In this document: piece after piece, positions 1 through 13,318 of the stretch
How the letters are laid out: every line of letters starts with the position of its first letter
Position numbering within the stretch: the stretch's first letter is position 1
NCBI GenBank assembly: GCA_002270565.1
Contig: NQMI01000051.1
Span: forward strand, 220,560-284,559
DNA: 64,000 nucleotides
Source of the DNA: Stenocarpella maydis
Lineage: Eukaryota; Ascomycota; Sordariomycetes; Diaporthales; Diaporthaceae
Reading direction: 5' to 3'
The notes under the pieces: model-generated
Database searches by the model: none
The model's input: the letters and a program-made list of their open reading frames with translations, nothing else
What the model was told of the DNA's origin: nothing
Position numbers and translations under genes: made by a program

Positions 1-492
1 CTAGGCGGCGCAGGCTATGAATCGCAGGATCCGAGGGTCAACAGGCTTCTTGAGCGCACCGGGGTCGAGTACAACATAGTGCGTCGCTATCAGAACCCCG
101 TCGCCCGCAGCCTGGTACGGCTGGCACAGCTTCCCGGCAACGATAGTGCGAGGAGGATACCACGGCCGGGCACGGCAGGAGGTGCCAACAATCGTAGCTC
201 TGCGAACCTGGCCGGTAGTGGGCAATATGGCTTGAGCCAGAGCTTCAGGGATGTCAGGGACGGTGCCAATGTCGCGCGGAGACCGCCGACTCCCAGGCGG
301 GCCAACACCTCAGTCAGGCCCAGCGGCGCGGGCTCCAGCTTAGATACGGACGATGGCGGCGCCAGCAGATTACACGAGGGGCAATGTCTGAGTGGAGCCA
401 GCCTCGTCAACGGCGATGACGACGACGGGATCCAGGCGATACTGCGGAGTATGTGGGACAAGAGCACCTTAGACTTGGCCGCCAGCCAGTAG
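1..492 (+). CDS. 3' end of an unrecognised protein-coding gene (partial)
   Basis: The frame is open from the first base of the window and stops at TAG 490-492, leaving the last 163 residues. The first 50 or so residues look like folded protein (LLERTGVEY, RRYQNPVARSLVRL). The rest is low in complexity: Gly/Ser/Arg-rich with a short acidic DDDDG stretch, ending in DLAASQ. I do not recognise the family. Codon use and amino-acid composition fit a disordered C-terminal tail of a larger fungal regulatory or structural protein. The start and any upstream exons lie outside the window. It points toward the 3' end of the glucan synthase gene, so the two are convergent with about 1.2 kb between stop codons. 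Its coding status is inferred from the open frame and composition only. Confidence 0.5.
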   Translation, partial: LGGAGYESQDPRVNRLLERTGVEYNIVRRYQNPVARSLVRLAQLPGNDSARRIPRPGTAGGANNRSSANLAGSGQYGLSQSFRDVRDGANVARRPPTPRRANTSVRPSGAGSSLDTDDGGASRLHEGQCLSGASLVNGDDDDGIQAILRSMWDKSTLDLAASQ

Positions 493-1737
493 CAGTAGTA
501 TCGTCCGATCTGACGCGTCTACTCGGTTCCGATCGATACTTTGTTTTGTTATGTACAATCCTAGGAGGGAGCATTGTACGTGGCCTCTGTCTTTCTGGAC
601 ACTATGATCCTGCTGCCTCAGCTTTGTTCGGCGTTGGGGGGACCACAGCGTTACTGCTTAGACATTCAACAAGGCATAGAAAAGGGACCCCAGAATGACA
701 GGATCTGGATCCGGTGCCCTATTGCTACTATTGATAGCAGATAATTCAAGAATGGAAATACAAGAAAGTCTTCGGTGAGGCGTTGTTACCTACTTAACTA
801 TTTATCGCAAATGAGCGGGTGAATGAGTATCCCAGCCTGGGCCTCACCAGGTTGGTGAGAAATCCTCACCTTTGGCTCCCCTGCCAGGCCACGCTGAATA
901 CCATCTGAGCCTTTTCAGGAGAATATATATATATATGTATGTATGTATGTATTGAAGAAAGGAATAAAAAACAAAGAAAGAAAGAAAAAGAGGACGGGAT
1001 GATATATACCTAACCTTCTTCTCGTGAGTTGTATTTGTCCTTGGGTCGCCCGGCACTGACCCCTCGCTGTGACTGTGGCATGTTCACTTCGAGCTGGGCA
1101 TCCACTGGCACAGAGTGTGTCAGACGAGAGGCATCCGAAGCCAGAGAGCTAGCCACGAGCTGCTATTATTGTCTATAAACAGCAAGATCCTGCAAGGACC
1201 CAAGGGCACAGCCGCATACATACACAGGCAGGCAGCACAGATAGGCAGACAGAACCATGGAGGACATTCTGACGTATACAAGCCTAAGGTCCGCTTGCCA
1301 TGAGGTAAAAAAAAAGGCGACGTCTCTCGTTTCAGGTAAACATCATACACACAGATATCCTTGTCCTTCTGTTTCCTCACACTCAGAATACGCACACCCA
1401 CGGCACCGACTTAACCGAGGAGGGGACCTACACTTGTTTCTGTTTGCTCTTCACAGGCTCAGACTTTGAAGAAAAGGAGGTATCCAATAATTTTTATGAG
1501 CTACTTCTGAGGAAAATGAATGGCAAAGAAGGAAAAATAAAAACAAAAATCCGCAATAGACACCATATTATGCGCCAAACAACACGTACATCCCGACGCT
1601 GATGCTGCAAAATGTTATAAAAGCCAGCCAGATTTTTTACGTCAAAACTAAATCCCTCATGACCCCAGCATATACACGCACGCACATGTGTATATATATA
1701 TATATGTATGCGTTAATTTTCGTTTCCGGGCCCCCAC
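493..1737. other. Intergenic region between convergent genes, with AT-type microsatellites
   Basis: This holds the 3' flanks of the partial gene and of the glucan synthase gene. It carries a TA run passing into GTAT repeats at about 922-952, a second TA run at about 1690-1705, and purine-rich and A-rich tracts near 960-1000 and 1520-1550. I see no convincing coding region, tRNA or inverted repeat. Confidence 0.6.
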
Positions 1738-4700
1738 TTATGGCTTCGAAACCTGCTCCTTCCGGAAGAACTTGAAGAACCCGAAGGGGATGACCAGCTG
1801 GAACGCCAGGCATATCCAGAACCACTTCTCGGCGGCGCCGGGGAGGATGCCCTGGCTGAAGTCGGGGAAGGTGACGGTGGCGTACCGTGCGTTGGGACAC
1901 GTCGCCCGGGCCAGCATGGTGACGGCGGATCCGATGGCCTGGGAGCCGATGAGCACCGCCAGCACGTGCTGCCGCGTCAGGGTGGCAAGGAGCATCATGC
2001 CCAGACCCACGCCCTGGATCGAGTCGAGGAGGCCGAGCCACAGCCAGATGCAGCGCGACAGGATGGCGGACCCGACAGGCGAGCTGACCCAGGGCAAGTA
2101 CCAGCCGATGCCGGACACACCCCAGAACATCTGGGCCCAGCGAGGGGCGCCAAGGCCGATGGCGAAGATGGGCAGGAGCCAGGTATGCTCGTCTGAGAAG
2201 AGCGAGAAGATGTACAGGATGATGGTCCACAGGACCAAGAAGAAGCCCAGCGCGAGTAGGAAGATGGCCCAGCCGGGGACGAACTGCGAGCCGAAGAGGA
2301 ACTGCCAGTTACGGCCGTAGGGTGCCGAGAGCCAGTAATTTTGGATGATGATGGCGACGAAGAACCAGGGGACGAGCTTTCGGTGGAGGAGCGAGATGTA
2401 CAGGCCGGGGATGGACTCGGGCGACTGGCGGTAGTAGTCGGGCAGGCCGAGGAAGAGGATGACGCCGACGGCCCACATCAAGATGGCCACGGGGACGCAG
2501 ACCACGAGGGCGATGGGGACGCTTGTGTTGATGATGAAGGCGTTCACAGAGGCGGCGGACATGCCCACCAGCGAACCCCAGTACCAGAGCATCAGCGAGT
2601 AGACGGAGGCGATGCCGGCGACCATGATGGCACGAATGATCCATTGACGGGTTGGCGAGCCACCTAGGATGTGTCAGTAGATTGTCCAAGACGGGACGGG
2701 CCAGGGGGGGGGGCAAAAGAAGGTAGGTAGCCTTACCCTCGTCACCGAAGTTGAGCGCAAACATCACAGCTCCACTACTCGCTCCGGCGGCATAGAAGGC
2801 AGTTGCGGTAGTCCGCACCACACCTTGCACTGGGCCGTCGCCAACAAAAGGTGCAATACCCAGCAGCATGAAGGCCATGCCGAAGAACAGCCACGGCAGC
2901 GAGATGGCGTACAGAGACTTCAGGTTTCGGATCATGAACCAGTACCCGAGCGACGTGACCAGGTAGATGGAGCCGATGATGTACAGCTGGTCCGAGGTCT
3001 GGGACGAGACGCCCGTGAGCAAGACGATCTGGTACGAGTTGACCGACATGATCTGCCCCAGCGCCATCAGGAAGGCGTAGACGGGCCAGTCGCCAATCCT
3101 AATTGAGAGGAGCCTGGTAGACGTCTGCGTTAGCGTTCTGTTTTCCTGACCGGCGTGACAGAAGGAGGGTTTCAACTTACTTCCTCAGGCCCGTGGGCGC
3201 CTTGTAGCCGTTGCCCAGCAAAAATTCATCATCAACATCTGGTCCGCTGGGTGAGCCCGCTTCCGTACTCATATAGGTCATGGTGCTGTGGGGAGTAATA
3301 CTGCGATGTCGCTGCCTTCCCCGGCTAACAATTGACGAGTTTCTGCTCTTCCCATCCTTGCTCTCGGGCCTCTTAAGGCCCAGTCCGTTGGGGCTGCGCG
3401 CCCTGCTCACGTCGCGACGACCGAGCTTTGCGTCCCGGTACCGCCGGAACCATTCCTTCTCGCTCTTCTTGAGGAACTCCTCGATACACAGTTCAGTATG
3501 CGAGTTCTTGGCCGTGATTGCCGATAGCTTCTGCTCGAACTCGGCGTAGAATTCGCCGTTGGTGTCGTTAAAGGTCAGGTCGACCTTCTGCAGCTTCATG
3601 TCTTGTCGCTCGCCAACGACGTCCGACAGCGAAAGCTGACTGCTGTTGCGGTTGCCCTGCTGGTAGAAGCTTGGCTGTGGGAGGGGCAGGCCTGCCACCG
3701 AGTCGCGCGAGTCTGGCAGGCCGGGGCTCATCGGACCGCCGTCGGCCTGAGCGCGCATGGCGAAGCTGTCGAAGCTAGCCACGCTGATGGCCGAGTTTCG
3801 GGCGGAACCGGGCTCGAGGTTGGTCCATGGGAACTTGGGCGTGTTGAGGTTTGGTGACGAGACACCGCTGGGCGACCGCAGGCCAGGAGAAGGAAGTCCA
3901 GCAGTCGAGGGGTCGGGGGAGACGTTGTGCAACAGCGAGCTGCGCACTGCTTGTGGCGAGGATATTTGGATCTGGAGGCCAGTGTTGGGTGTGGTTGGCC
4001 TGGATGTACCAGGCGTGTCTGGTCCATCCTGTTGGTGTGGTGCGGTGTTCAATGATAGCATTGACCTGCTTGTCAGCTTCTTCTTCTTGCTTGCCTCCTT
4101 GTTTGAGATACGGATCGACTCGTCGTAAAGACTGTCGATCTGGTGGATCCACTGCTTGACTGGGAAACGTTGCTTGGCACTCCATGCACGCATGAGTGCT
4201 CGCTTGGGCTGCTTTGAGTCCAGGGCCTCCTTGAGAGCATGCCTAAATTGATCCAGCAAGTGAGCAGGGGACATGGACTCGACAGTATACCAGAAACCAG
4301 GCATCTGACCAAGACCACCAACTCTGGCACCAACACCCAGGGCACCCTTCCTTCCGAACTCGACGGCGACCAGACCGAAGGGCTCGTCACGCGACGGAAT
4401 GAGGGCGAATTCGGCGCCGCTGAAGATATAAGGCGGTAGCTGTGTGAACTCGGGCTTTGAGAACACACGCTTGGGGTAGACCTCCATGAGTTTGGCAAGC
4501 TTCAGGGCCGCAAACTTTCCGTACAAGTCAATAACGGGACCGACACAGATAAGTTGCGTCTTGGGGTACTTCTCCAGGATGCTGGGGAAGATATCGGCAA
4601 TCAAATCAACACCCTTCTGGAGAGACCAACGACCGACAAAGACGAACAGGTCGGCTGTTGGGTCGATCTCGAGGCCGGCCCATTCTTGAGCCTTGACTCG

Positions 4701-7700
4701 TAGATCTCCTCGTGCGGCCTCGAAATCGGCGTCGACCTCGACACCATCCTTCTTGCTGCTTCCCTCATCCTTCTCGGGCTCCCAAGCCGCCGTATCTGAA
4801 GGATCTGGGTTGGGGAGCTGTCCAATGGACTTTAAACTCCAGAAGATAGGGTAACGAGCCAACGAACGGTCACCGTACTTCTTAGACACACCTACCGCAC
4901 CAAAGCCACGCTGGTGGTAACGGAGGTAGCTTGCACCGGCGTGCAGGAGGTTGAAGACGGAACCGTACTGGACGTATTTCTTCACAACATCCATGGGCAG
5001 GCCGAACACATCGCAGACTTCCTTGGTTTCTTCGGGGCTGCGCATGGGCCAGAGTCCTTGGAACTCTGCGTTGTGCAGCGAGAGACAGACGGGGATGGTC
5101 TGAGGGAGCAGGTATAGAGGGGCGATGGCGCCGTGGTAGTCGTTGATGTGGTAGATGTCGACAGGGAACCGGCGGATGGTCTCGGCGATACAGCTGTTCC
5201 AGGCGGCGTAAAGGATACCAGACTCGACGTCATCCATTCTCGCGATGTAGGGCTCGGCCTTGGTCTGTTGACGAAAGATGGGCGCGTCGAGGAGAACATA
5301 GGTGATGTTCTTGTATCTGTGGTACTGGACGTGGACCTCGTACGACTCTCCCATAATCTGCACGAACATGGACTCCGCCGGCTCGTCAATGGGGTAATCG
5401 ATGCCGCCGATACACGGCACGACCCAGATTAGGTTGACGTGGTCCAGTGCCGTGCTCATCAGCTTGGCCATGACACCAAGACCACCAATTTTGATAGCAA
5501 TCTTCCAGTCGTCAATGTTGTACTCCATGGTTGCGATCAGGACTGTCCTCTTCTCGCCGGTGCCCCTGATGCCTGGCACTGGGGTTCCGGATGGCGAGGG
5601 AGACATGGCGCGCAGAGCGATGCTGTACTTCTCCTTCTTCTCGTTCCCGTTCGAGTCACCCTTGAGGATGGCACCGAGAGAGAGCCAGTTCCTGGGGTTC
5701 GTCTTGAAACCCCTCTGATTGACCTTGACCTGATAGAAACCACGGACGTAGACCCAGCCGGCGAGGGCGGCCAAGACGATGGGAATGATACCGAGCAAGA
5801 AAAAGAGGAAGATCTGCATGTAGACGTTACCGGTAGGACGGGCCTCGATCTTCCAGGTTGAGTCGTGGACGACCAACGTGTAGGACAGGCCTGGCCACTC
5901 AGGAATCGACATGTTGAAGACGTTGGTTGACAGACTGCTTGGAGACAACCTGTCAAGAACGCCGTCCTGGTCAATGTCACCGTAGATAAAGGTTGTGTCA
6001 GGCTGACCGTCGGGGTTGATACCCCAGATGTTGACCTGCACTGAAGCGGGCCACTCGCGCATGAAATGCATTTCCCAGGTGTGGTCAGCCACCAGAGCCA
6101 TGGCGCTCGCTGCTCCACGGTCATATCCCCACATATTATAGTCACCATTCAGGAAGATGTGGGGGAATTGCCGCGCATACTTGACGTCGGAGCTGTCACC
6201 GTGCTGGATAAAGGCGGATGATCCCAGCGGCCTACTCCAGTATTGGACCTGGACGTGCTTCCCGTACCAAGCCTGATCAGCGGTACCAGACCAGGTCTGG
6301 GCTGTGATCTTTTCGAACTCGCCAGTGTAGTCCGCCCAGTCGCTCCAGCTCGACCCGAAGTTCGTGCTGTACCGCCACTTCTGAGCGCCAGGGGCACTGT
6401 GGTTGACGTACATGACATCGTTGGCCACGTGGAGGAGGGTGGATGATTGGTTGGCAAGCTCAGGGAAGACAACAGGGTTGTTGGGCAGACCTCGTCTCAG
6501 GAGGAAATGGTCGGTGGCGCCAGTTGAAGTTCCACCCGTGCTCTCGGGCTCCTTGACTGTGAGCTTGTGGACGCCGTCGACGAGACCGGATAGGGTAGCA
6601 GACCAGACCCATATCGTGGGGATGTATCCCGTGAAACTTCCGGTGATTCCCTCGTCAACACTTGTGCAGGTGGGTTTTCCCAAAGTGGCAAGTTGCTTTG
6701 GTCCTGTGCCATCGATCCACGTCTCCACAGAGATGGACTGGGTGACCGAGTCGCAGTCCATCGCGGTCGAGAAGCCAATCTCGATGTCCACCTCATTTGC
6801 GGTGTTGACCGATGAGTCAATCTGGTAGTCGTGGCCGGGTGAGAACCTCGTGATCATGGGTCCCGGAGCTACCCACCGATCATCGGCCACGAGGACCTTG
6901 AACTCGTAAGGCTTCATGGTAATGCTGCTTATGCAACCCGCTGGGGCCGTGGTTCCGGTCCAATTCGTGTTGGGCACGGCAGAAGACTCAAGAGTGAAGG
7001 TGTCACTAGCGTCCATCAGGTTCTTCACATTGGTGTTGGCATCGAACGGAGAGATGAAGGCGGTGGCGGCATCGTTGCAGTCGAACTTGTAGGTGGTCTC
7101 GTTAGGCTGGTTGTGAAAGACGAGCCATACGGGCTTGTTGGCATCGACAGAAGCAGAGACGTTCTTTTGTGTCGCGGTATTAAAGGCGCGGGCGACACTC
7201 CAGATGCCAAACTCGGTCATGGAAGCAGTGCCGTTGGGGTACTTGTAAGACGTCTGATTGGCGAGCGCGGCCAGGAGCCATCCATGATCGAGGACTGGGT
7301 ATTCTTTGCGCATGGCGAACATGTGCTTCATGGTGTTCCGAATTGGGGCAGATGGGTCGCGGTGATCCAACGCCTGGGATGGGTCATGGCAACCCTCGCT
7401 TGCCTTCGTTGCAGGCCACTCGTTGTAGATTGAGCTTCCCAGAGCATAGCAGCCGTGTCTGTAGAATGCCTGAGATGGGGAGAACGCCTGACGACCGAAA
7501 ACGTAGTTGGACGCGGTACTGTCGACCATGTAAAGGTCCTGTTCCTCTCCGTAATAGACGAGCGGAATGCCTGGCATCAAAAACGTCGTGACCATGTAGC
7601 CAAGCATCATGCGCTCTGTCCCCTTCTCGATTCCAGGCCAGCGGAAAACGTCCTGGTTCGTGACTCCGTAGAGATGGCGAGGGTCGAACTGGCCGCTGTT

Positions 7701-9298
7701 GGCATTGTAAAAATCATTAGACAGCACCATCTCGTTCCACATCTCAACCCAGTGTGTCGGCAGATCGTAGCCAGCCTCCAGGTTTCCGGTCATGCCCAGG
7801 AATCGGGTCAGGAATCGATACACCGAGTAGTGGAATGCTCCTGCGTCGAGACCACTGTTTCCCGCAGGGCGAAGGAACATGCTGTCGGTGGAGGAGTCGT
7901 TCCAGACAGGTTCGAGGGACTGGGCCGTGTTGATATCGTCCATCCACAAGTCCTTGGAGCGGCCACGTCCCAGCCAGATGGCTCCTAGTGTGTTACCTGA
8001 GGTGATTTCACCAACCACCATGAAGTTCGTCTTCCCGTGTGATCTGGCACACTCGCGCAGTTTGGTACTGAAAGCAGCCTGCGCGTCGACTGTCACCTGC
8101 ATGGCCTTGTCTATACGGAAGCCATCGATATCAAGTGCGGCGATGGTCATACACGAGAAGTGCTGCAGACGAGCAAGCACCGCAGGGTCCCACTCGCGCA
8201 GACGGTCTTGCACGGAAGCGAACTTGGCAAGCTGACGCTTCCAGTCGGGGAACACACCGAAAGCTTCAATGTCACCGTACTGATCGAAGTCACTGTTATA
8301 GCACCCCTTGAGTTTGGCAATGTCGGGGGCCGGCACCAGTTCGCCATTTTCATACCAGAAGGTGGGATAGTGACACGTCTCGTTGTAGTCGTTACCGATA
8401 TCGAAGTCGAGGTATCGTCGAGATGTCTTCCACAGAACCTCGTGCTCCTGTTCCACAAATGGTGCACTTGTGTTCAGGTAACCTTTGAAACCGACAAGAT
8501 CACCAAGGCTGCATTTCAAGACTGTGAGTGACTGATCATCGCTGCCGAGGTCCGGTGGCCACCCTTCCAGTTACTTACGTTGCCATGGTGTTGTCGAGAA
8601 GGACATACATTCCTCGCTTGTGGATCTCATCAACGACTGTCTGCCACATCGTGATGTTGCCGAAATGCTTGTCGAGAAGTGTGAGGTCCAGCGGCTAGAC
8701 GGTACTGTCAGCACGTGCGATGGTGGGCGTGAGGACAAGCAATGTGGGACCAATTCATCAGTGGTGACCTACTGAATATGCGTCTGCACCCCATGGCTGG
8801 TTGATAAAAGGTGAGCCGGCAATATAGATACCCTGCCCCCATGGTCAGCACGTCGAGGCCCAAGGAAGACCAGCAAGCTGCTGCTCGCAGCAAGCCGCAG
8901 GAGGAAGAGGGCGTTGGCGGTCTCCAGCCGTGTAATACCTTGATGCCCATGCCGGCGATATAGTCCAAGGAGTCCACCAGTCCCTGGAGGTCACCGCCGT
9001 TGCGGATCTGAGTGCTCATCATATCGGTCTCGAAAAGCGTATCGTTCGCATTGTCATTTGTTGGGTCGCCATTGACGAAACGATCCAGGAAGACGGTATA
9101 GAAGGGAAACCTCCAGTCATCCGGGGACTTTGTGTAGTTTGTTCGTTCTTCCACGCTGTAGTCGAGGGGGTTCGTTGCTGTCCTGTTCACATTAATATTA
9201 TAGTCTACTTCAGAAAGAGTGAATTTGAGGCCGTGAACGAAGGTAGTAGAAGACGAGAAAAGAGCAATGGCGGAAAGCCACGCGAGAGAAAACATCAT
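1738..9298 (-). CDS. ags1: Cell-wall alpha-1,3-glucan synthase, six exons, 2388 aa
   Basis: Synthesises cell-wall alpha-1,3-glucan at the plasma membrane. Exons on the minus strand, 5' to 3': 9298-8939, 8832-8773, 8694-8579, 8508-3181, 3113-2737, 2663-1738. Together they give exactly 2389 codons including TAA. The ATG at 9298 opens a signal peptide ending near FVHG. Domains in order: an extracellular GH13 amylase-like domain (about 45-560) with acid residues D312 in GFRID and E346 in VVGE; a beta-sandwich linker; a single membrane segment near 1080; an intracellular GT5 glycogen-synthase-like domain (about 1165-1650) with KIGGLG and the donor-site DEPFGL near 1552; a Ser/Pro-rich linker; and a multispanning permease-like C-terminus (about 1955-2388). 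Length and order match the family, which is about 2400 aa. The reading frame is intact. Its 5' end faces the secreted amylase gene 4.9 kb away. Confidence 0.95.
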
Positions 9299-12200
9299 CA
9301 CCACACAACAACACACAGCTCACGGTGGTGTGAGCCGTGGTGAGCGTTTGGGGTGGTGATGGAACAATGGCAGAAAAAAAGAATGGCAGGGTGCTGAGAG
9401 TAGCACAACCAGAGTCTATCCTCCAACAAGAGCGAGTGACGACGGCTATCAGCGACTGACAGAGGTGAAGATGCCGAAAAGAAAAAGGGAAGACATTGGG
9501 AGCTTCGGCGAGCTGCAATATCCCACCCTCGCACAACCCTACCGTCGGGCCCTCCCACTCTGGACTGGGCCCCATCCCATGTTGACAGTGCGACCCCTGA
9601 CCGGTCCAGCAGCCAGGCGCAGGAAGAGGAGGATTCGACCTTGCGTCTGCGTCTGCCTCCGCCTCCGGCTGGGCCGATCTAAACCCGGCCAAGCACTCGC
9701 TTGTAAGAAGGCGGTATCCACACGGCTGCAACAGGAGGGATCCATGGGTACCCAGGTCCGCAGAAGTTCCCGAGAGAGAGCACCCATTTTCAGCCACACT
9801 GGGGATACAAACGCAGATGCGAGAAAGGGGGGCGGGGGTGTTGGAGGACCGGGGTCTCTGCTGCTTCGTCTGAGGCGGATTTCCTTCACGTCGCCTCGCA
9901 GGGCAGGGGGGCATGGCGTGGCGATTTGATTATCTCCTACGGACAGTGGCATTCCTGGGCGGCGCAGGTGGATACAGACCATAGTGTATACACTACACTG
10001 TACTAGGTGGCGGGCAGCCTGGACGTGTGGTCGGAACCCCTAGCGGCTCCTGAGTGGTGATTTGAGGGTGGTGATGAGGCGCGGCCGTTGATGGGAGCGG
10101 TTGAACGGTTTGAACGGTTGACGTGGAATGACTGAATGGCCCGGAGAAGTACCGGGAACATCTCTGCTGTCAAGCGTGGACCGAACAGGCCAGACCCCAG
10201 CATGGATCGAACCCTACGGTGCGCGGCCACGGGGCAGGTCGAGGACACACACTGTCTGTGTCTCATTCTCCTTTTGTCTGTTCTCACTTCCTTCTTCAGG
10301 ACCAGTCCCAGGACCAGGTACCGGGTGGCGACGGGCGGACCGTCCAGCGTTATTCGCTGTGGTTTCGTCGCGTTTTAGGTTAGGGCGAATTTGTGGAGGG
10401 TTCCACAGAAGCCAATCCGAACATGCTGTGGGACAGGTTGTGTTCAGCTCCAATCCAATTCAATGGGTCTCTGGGCCTCCACCCCATCGCGAGCAGTCCG
10501 AGCCTGAGCCTGAGCCTGGGCCTCGTGGTGGATATTGGACCTGCCGGCATTCCCAAGTGCTGACCCGCGGGCAAGTCTGACTGCGCATATGCAGTGCGGC
10601 AGCGCGGCAGTGAGCACTGAGCAGAGAGTTCACACTCAGTCAATGGTGGACATCGTGATTCCCATGGCCCTATTCTGCCGCGAGGCTGAAGTTGGGTGCC
10701 GGGTGTGAGTCTTGTGGTCCAGAGGCTCATTCGAGAATTTTTGGGTTCTGATGAGATGGGCCAAGACGTAGAGGACTGTGGTATACTGTAGTACATAGGA
10801 GAATGATGATGTTGGGATGAGTGAATTCTCCTCCATGCGCGCTCTCGCGGACCGTGGACGGTGGGCCGTGGACCGCGGACCACAAGGCGTGAACCGCGTC
10901 GGTCAGAGACCTCGGCCGTTAAGAAGCAAAGCAGAAGCCGCCAACGCGCACGGATTGGTGATGCCGATCTGGATGAATGACGATCGCTGTGAACACAGTA
11001 CATAATATGTTGTGGTCGATTAGTCAGCCAGTCAGCCAGTCAGTCAGTTCTGGCGCACCGCGTGTTCTGCTCCGTGCGGAGTACTGTACAGTCAGGACGG
11101 CGTCTAGGGCAGACCGTGTGCACACGCAGACCCAGAAAGGCGGGTTGAGAAAGTGCCCAGGTGTCGATGTACACTATGTACACTGCCACGGGAGGTAGAT
11201 ACTGGTGTATCTTGTGGTCAGGCAGGCGCTCGGGTATGTGGCCATGTATCTACGTATCTCCATCACGGTACGTATCTACGTATCTACACTACACTACATA
11301 GTACACTACATACACTACTAGTGGACCAGTACTCTGCCAGTCACGGTTCGGAAGATGGCAGATGGAACCAACGAGGCCAAATGAAAAGAAACAAGAAAAA
11401 AAATTTAAAAAAAAGCAGCGAGACCTGCAAGAACAGCAGGGCGTTTGCCCCAAGCTGCGAGAGAGAAATGATGATCATGCCTTGAAAAAGCAGGCGACAG
11501 GGCAGGCTGACAGGGGTATCAGGGCCGGCGACCAAGGCCGTGTGGGCCGCTTACAGGCACAAGACGCAAGGACACGCAGACAAGCTTATCGCTTTGGGTA
11601 AGGTGCCAGGGCAGCAAGATGGGCGTGCTGCAGTTGTGGCTGCGCTTCTCAGGGCCCCCCCTGCTGGCGTGCAGACGATACGAGGCCCTCATCGAGGGGA
11701 AAGGCGGTACTTCGTCAGGGGCTGCAGCCACTCAGGCGGACGCTTCCCGAATCAGCGACTGCGGCCCTATCAGCGCATTAAGGTTTTGGCATAGTAAATC
11801 TCATCACTGTGCCCCTACCGTGTCTGCTGCTGTCGTCGGTACATACCTCCACTAGTGTACAATACACTACGTGGGGGCTTGGTCCACCGTCGCACAGTCC
11901 AGATGCCCTGTCGCTGCTGTTTTCCCTTGGGCTGGGCCTGGTGCTCTTTTTTTTTGTTCCTTTCCTTCTTAACCGTGTTCTATACTTGGTATCAGGCTCC
12001 ATCATGGCCCTGCCCAGCCTGTGCCCACTCGCTACCGCCTAGTTGACTCGCTTCTGGGCCATTTCCCTCATCCGCCTCTTCTTGTCTAAGCGCATGGCCC
12101 TTCCCCCCTCTCCCTTCCCCGCCCTGCTTGCCATGCTGCTGCCACCATCAACAAGCCGACCACTCCGTCTAGGTGTATGGTTTGCTGCCTGCCTTTCATT

Positions 12201-12828
12201 TCTTTCGCGTCGCCTCATATCCTCCCCCTCCTGCCTCATCCTCCCCCTTCTTTCCCCCCAGATGAGAAGTCGAGTCAGCCTGCTTGCTAGTACCTCAGTA
12301 GCTGGTACCAAGCCTCTTGCCCCCCTGGCCTTGCAAAGGGTCTGGGGGTTTTATGCAACAATGACAATGGCAGTGACATTTTGGAAAAATAACTTTAGAC
12401 GAACGAGCCGTTGATCCCCTTTTCCGCCCGCCTTCCCTGTCTCCCGCTCACACGCACAGTGACACAACGTCAGAACGTACGTCTGTCTTTTTCCCCCTGT
12501 GCGTATGTGTGGCGGAGGATGTGGGTGTGTGATGTGGTGGTGTTCTGGACACGCACACAATCGCCCAGTCTCTTCCGTCCGTCTGTCGGTCTATCAGTCA
12601 AACCTGTCAGCCCATCGATCGGCAAACTCTAACAAAAATTAGCTTAGACGTCCTCTGCACTTGCTGATCTCAATCACACCTCTATTATCTCGCTGTCTTA
12701 TCACGAGGTGGTCTGGGTACGAGACTAATAAACTGGAGAAATGCTCGGTACGGCACACACCCGCCCACGCACAACACGCGCGCGCACACGCACACACAGA
12801 GAGAGGGAGATACTCCGTAGAGATTGAG

Positions 12829-12856
12829 ACACACACACACACACACACACACACAC
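12829..12856. repeat. (AC)n microsatellite
   Basis: An uninterrupted AC dinucleotide run of 14 units, directly preceded by a GA-rich stretch. It lies in the long divergent intergenic region. Confidence 0.9.
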
Positions 12857-13157
12857 CACATCACACCACACCACCCTCCTTCTCCAGACGCCCGCCCAGC
12901 AAGCCCTCGCTCCATCGCGCCCTCCATGCCATGCGCCAAATCCGGCTATGGGGCCCCGACAGGTCACATCGCCGCTCATATCAGACCAACCATTCAGGCA
13001 TGCCCTTGCAATCTCTGGATACGATACGGATAACCACCGGTCTACTTCCCCCAGACCAATGCCCACTCTCCAGCTTCTCGCTAGCACTAGCATAGGCGCG
13101 GTACAGTAAAGGGGCCGGAAGACTAGCGTCGTTGCTGTTTTTGGAAGCCTGTATCTT

Positions 13158-13158
13158 T

Positions 13159-13191
<33 letters not shown>

Positions 13192-13318
13192 CTCTCTCTC
13201 TCTCACTCACACACACACACACACTCTCTCTCTCTCTCTGTGTGTGTGTGTGTCTTGTCTGTGTCTCTGATTCTGTTCCTGTCTCTGTTCCTGATCCTTT
13301 TTTTTAAAAAAAAAAAAA
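13158..13318. repeat. Composite CT/CA/CT/GT microsatellite followed by T-run/A-run
   Basis: Consecutive blocks read (TC)n at about 13158-13184, CA, CT, (CA)n at about 13206-13223, (CT)n at about 13225-13239 and (TG)n at about 13240-13253. A T-run at 13298-13305 then abuts an A-run at 13306-13318. The CA block and TG block are complementary in inverted orientation with the CT block as a loop. It sits about 0.9 kb upstream of the amylase ATG. Confidence 0.9.

Noticed and set aside
9465..9982. Overlapping frames on both strands in the glucan synthase upstream region
   Set aside because: Arg/Pro/Gly-rich sequence in a leader/promoter position, with competing frames on each strand and no family match.
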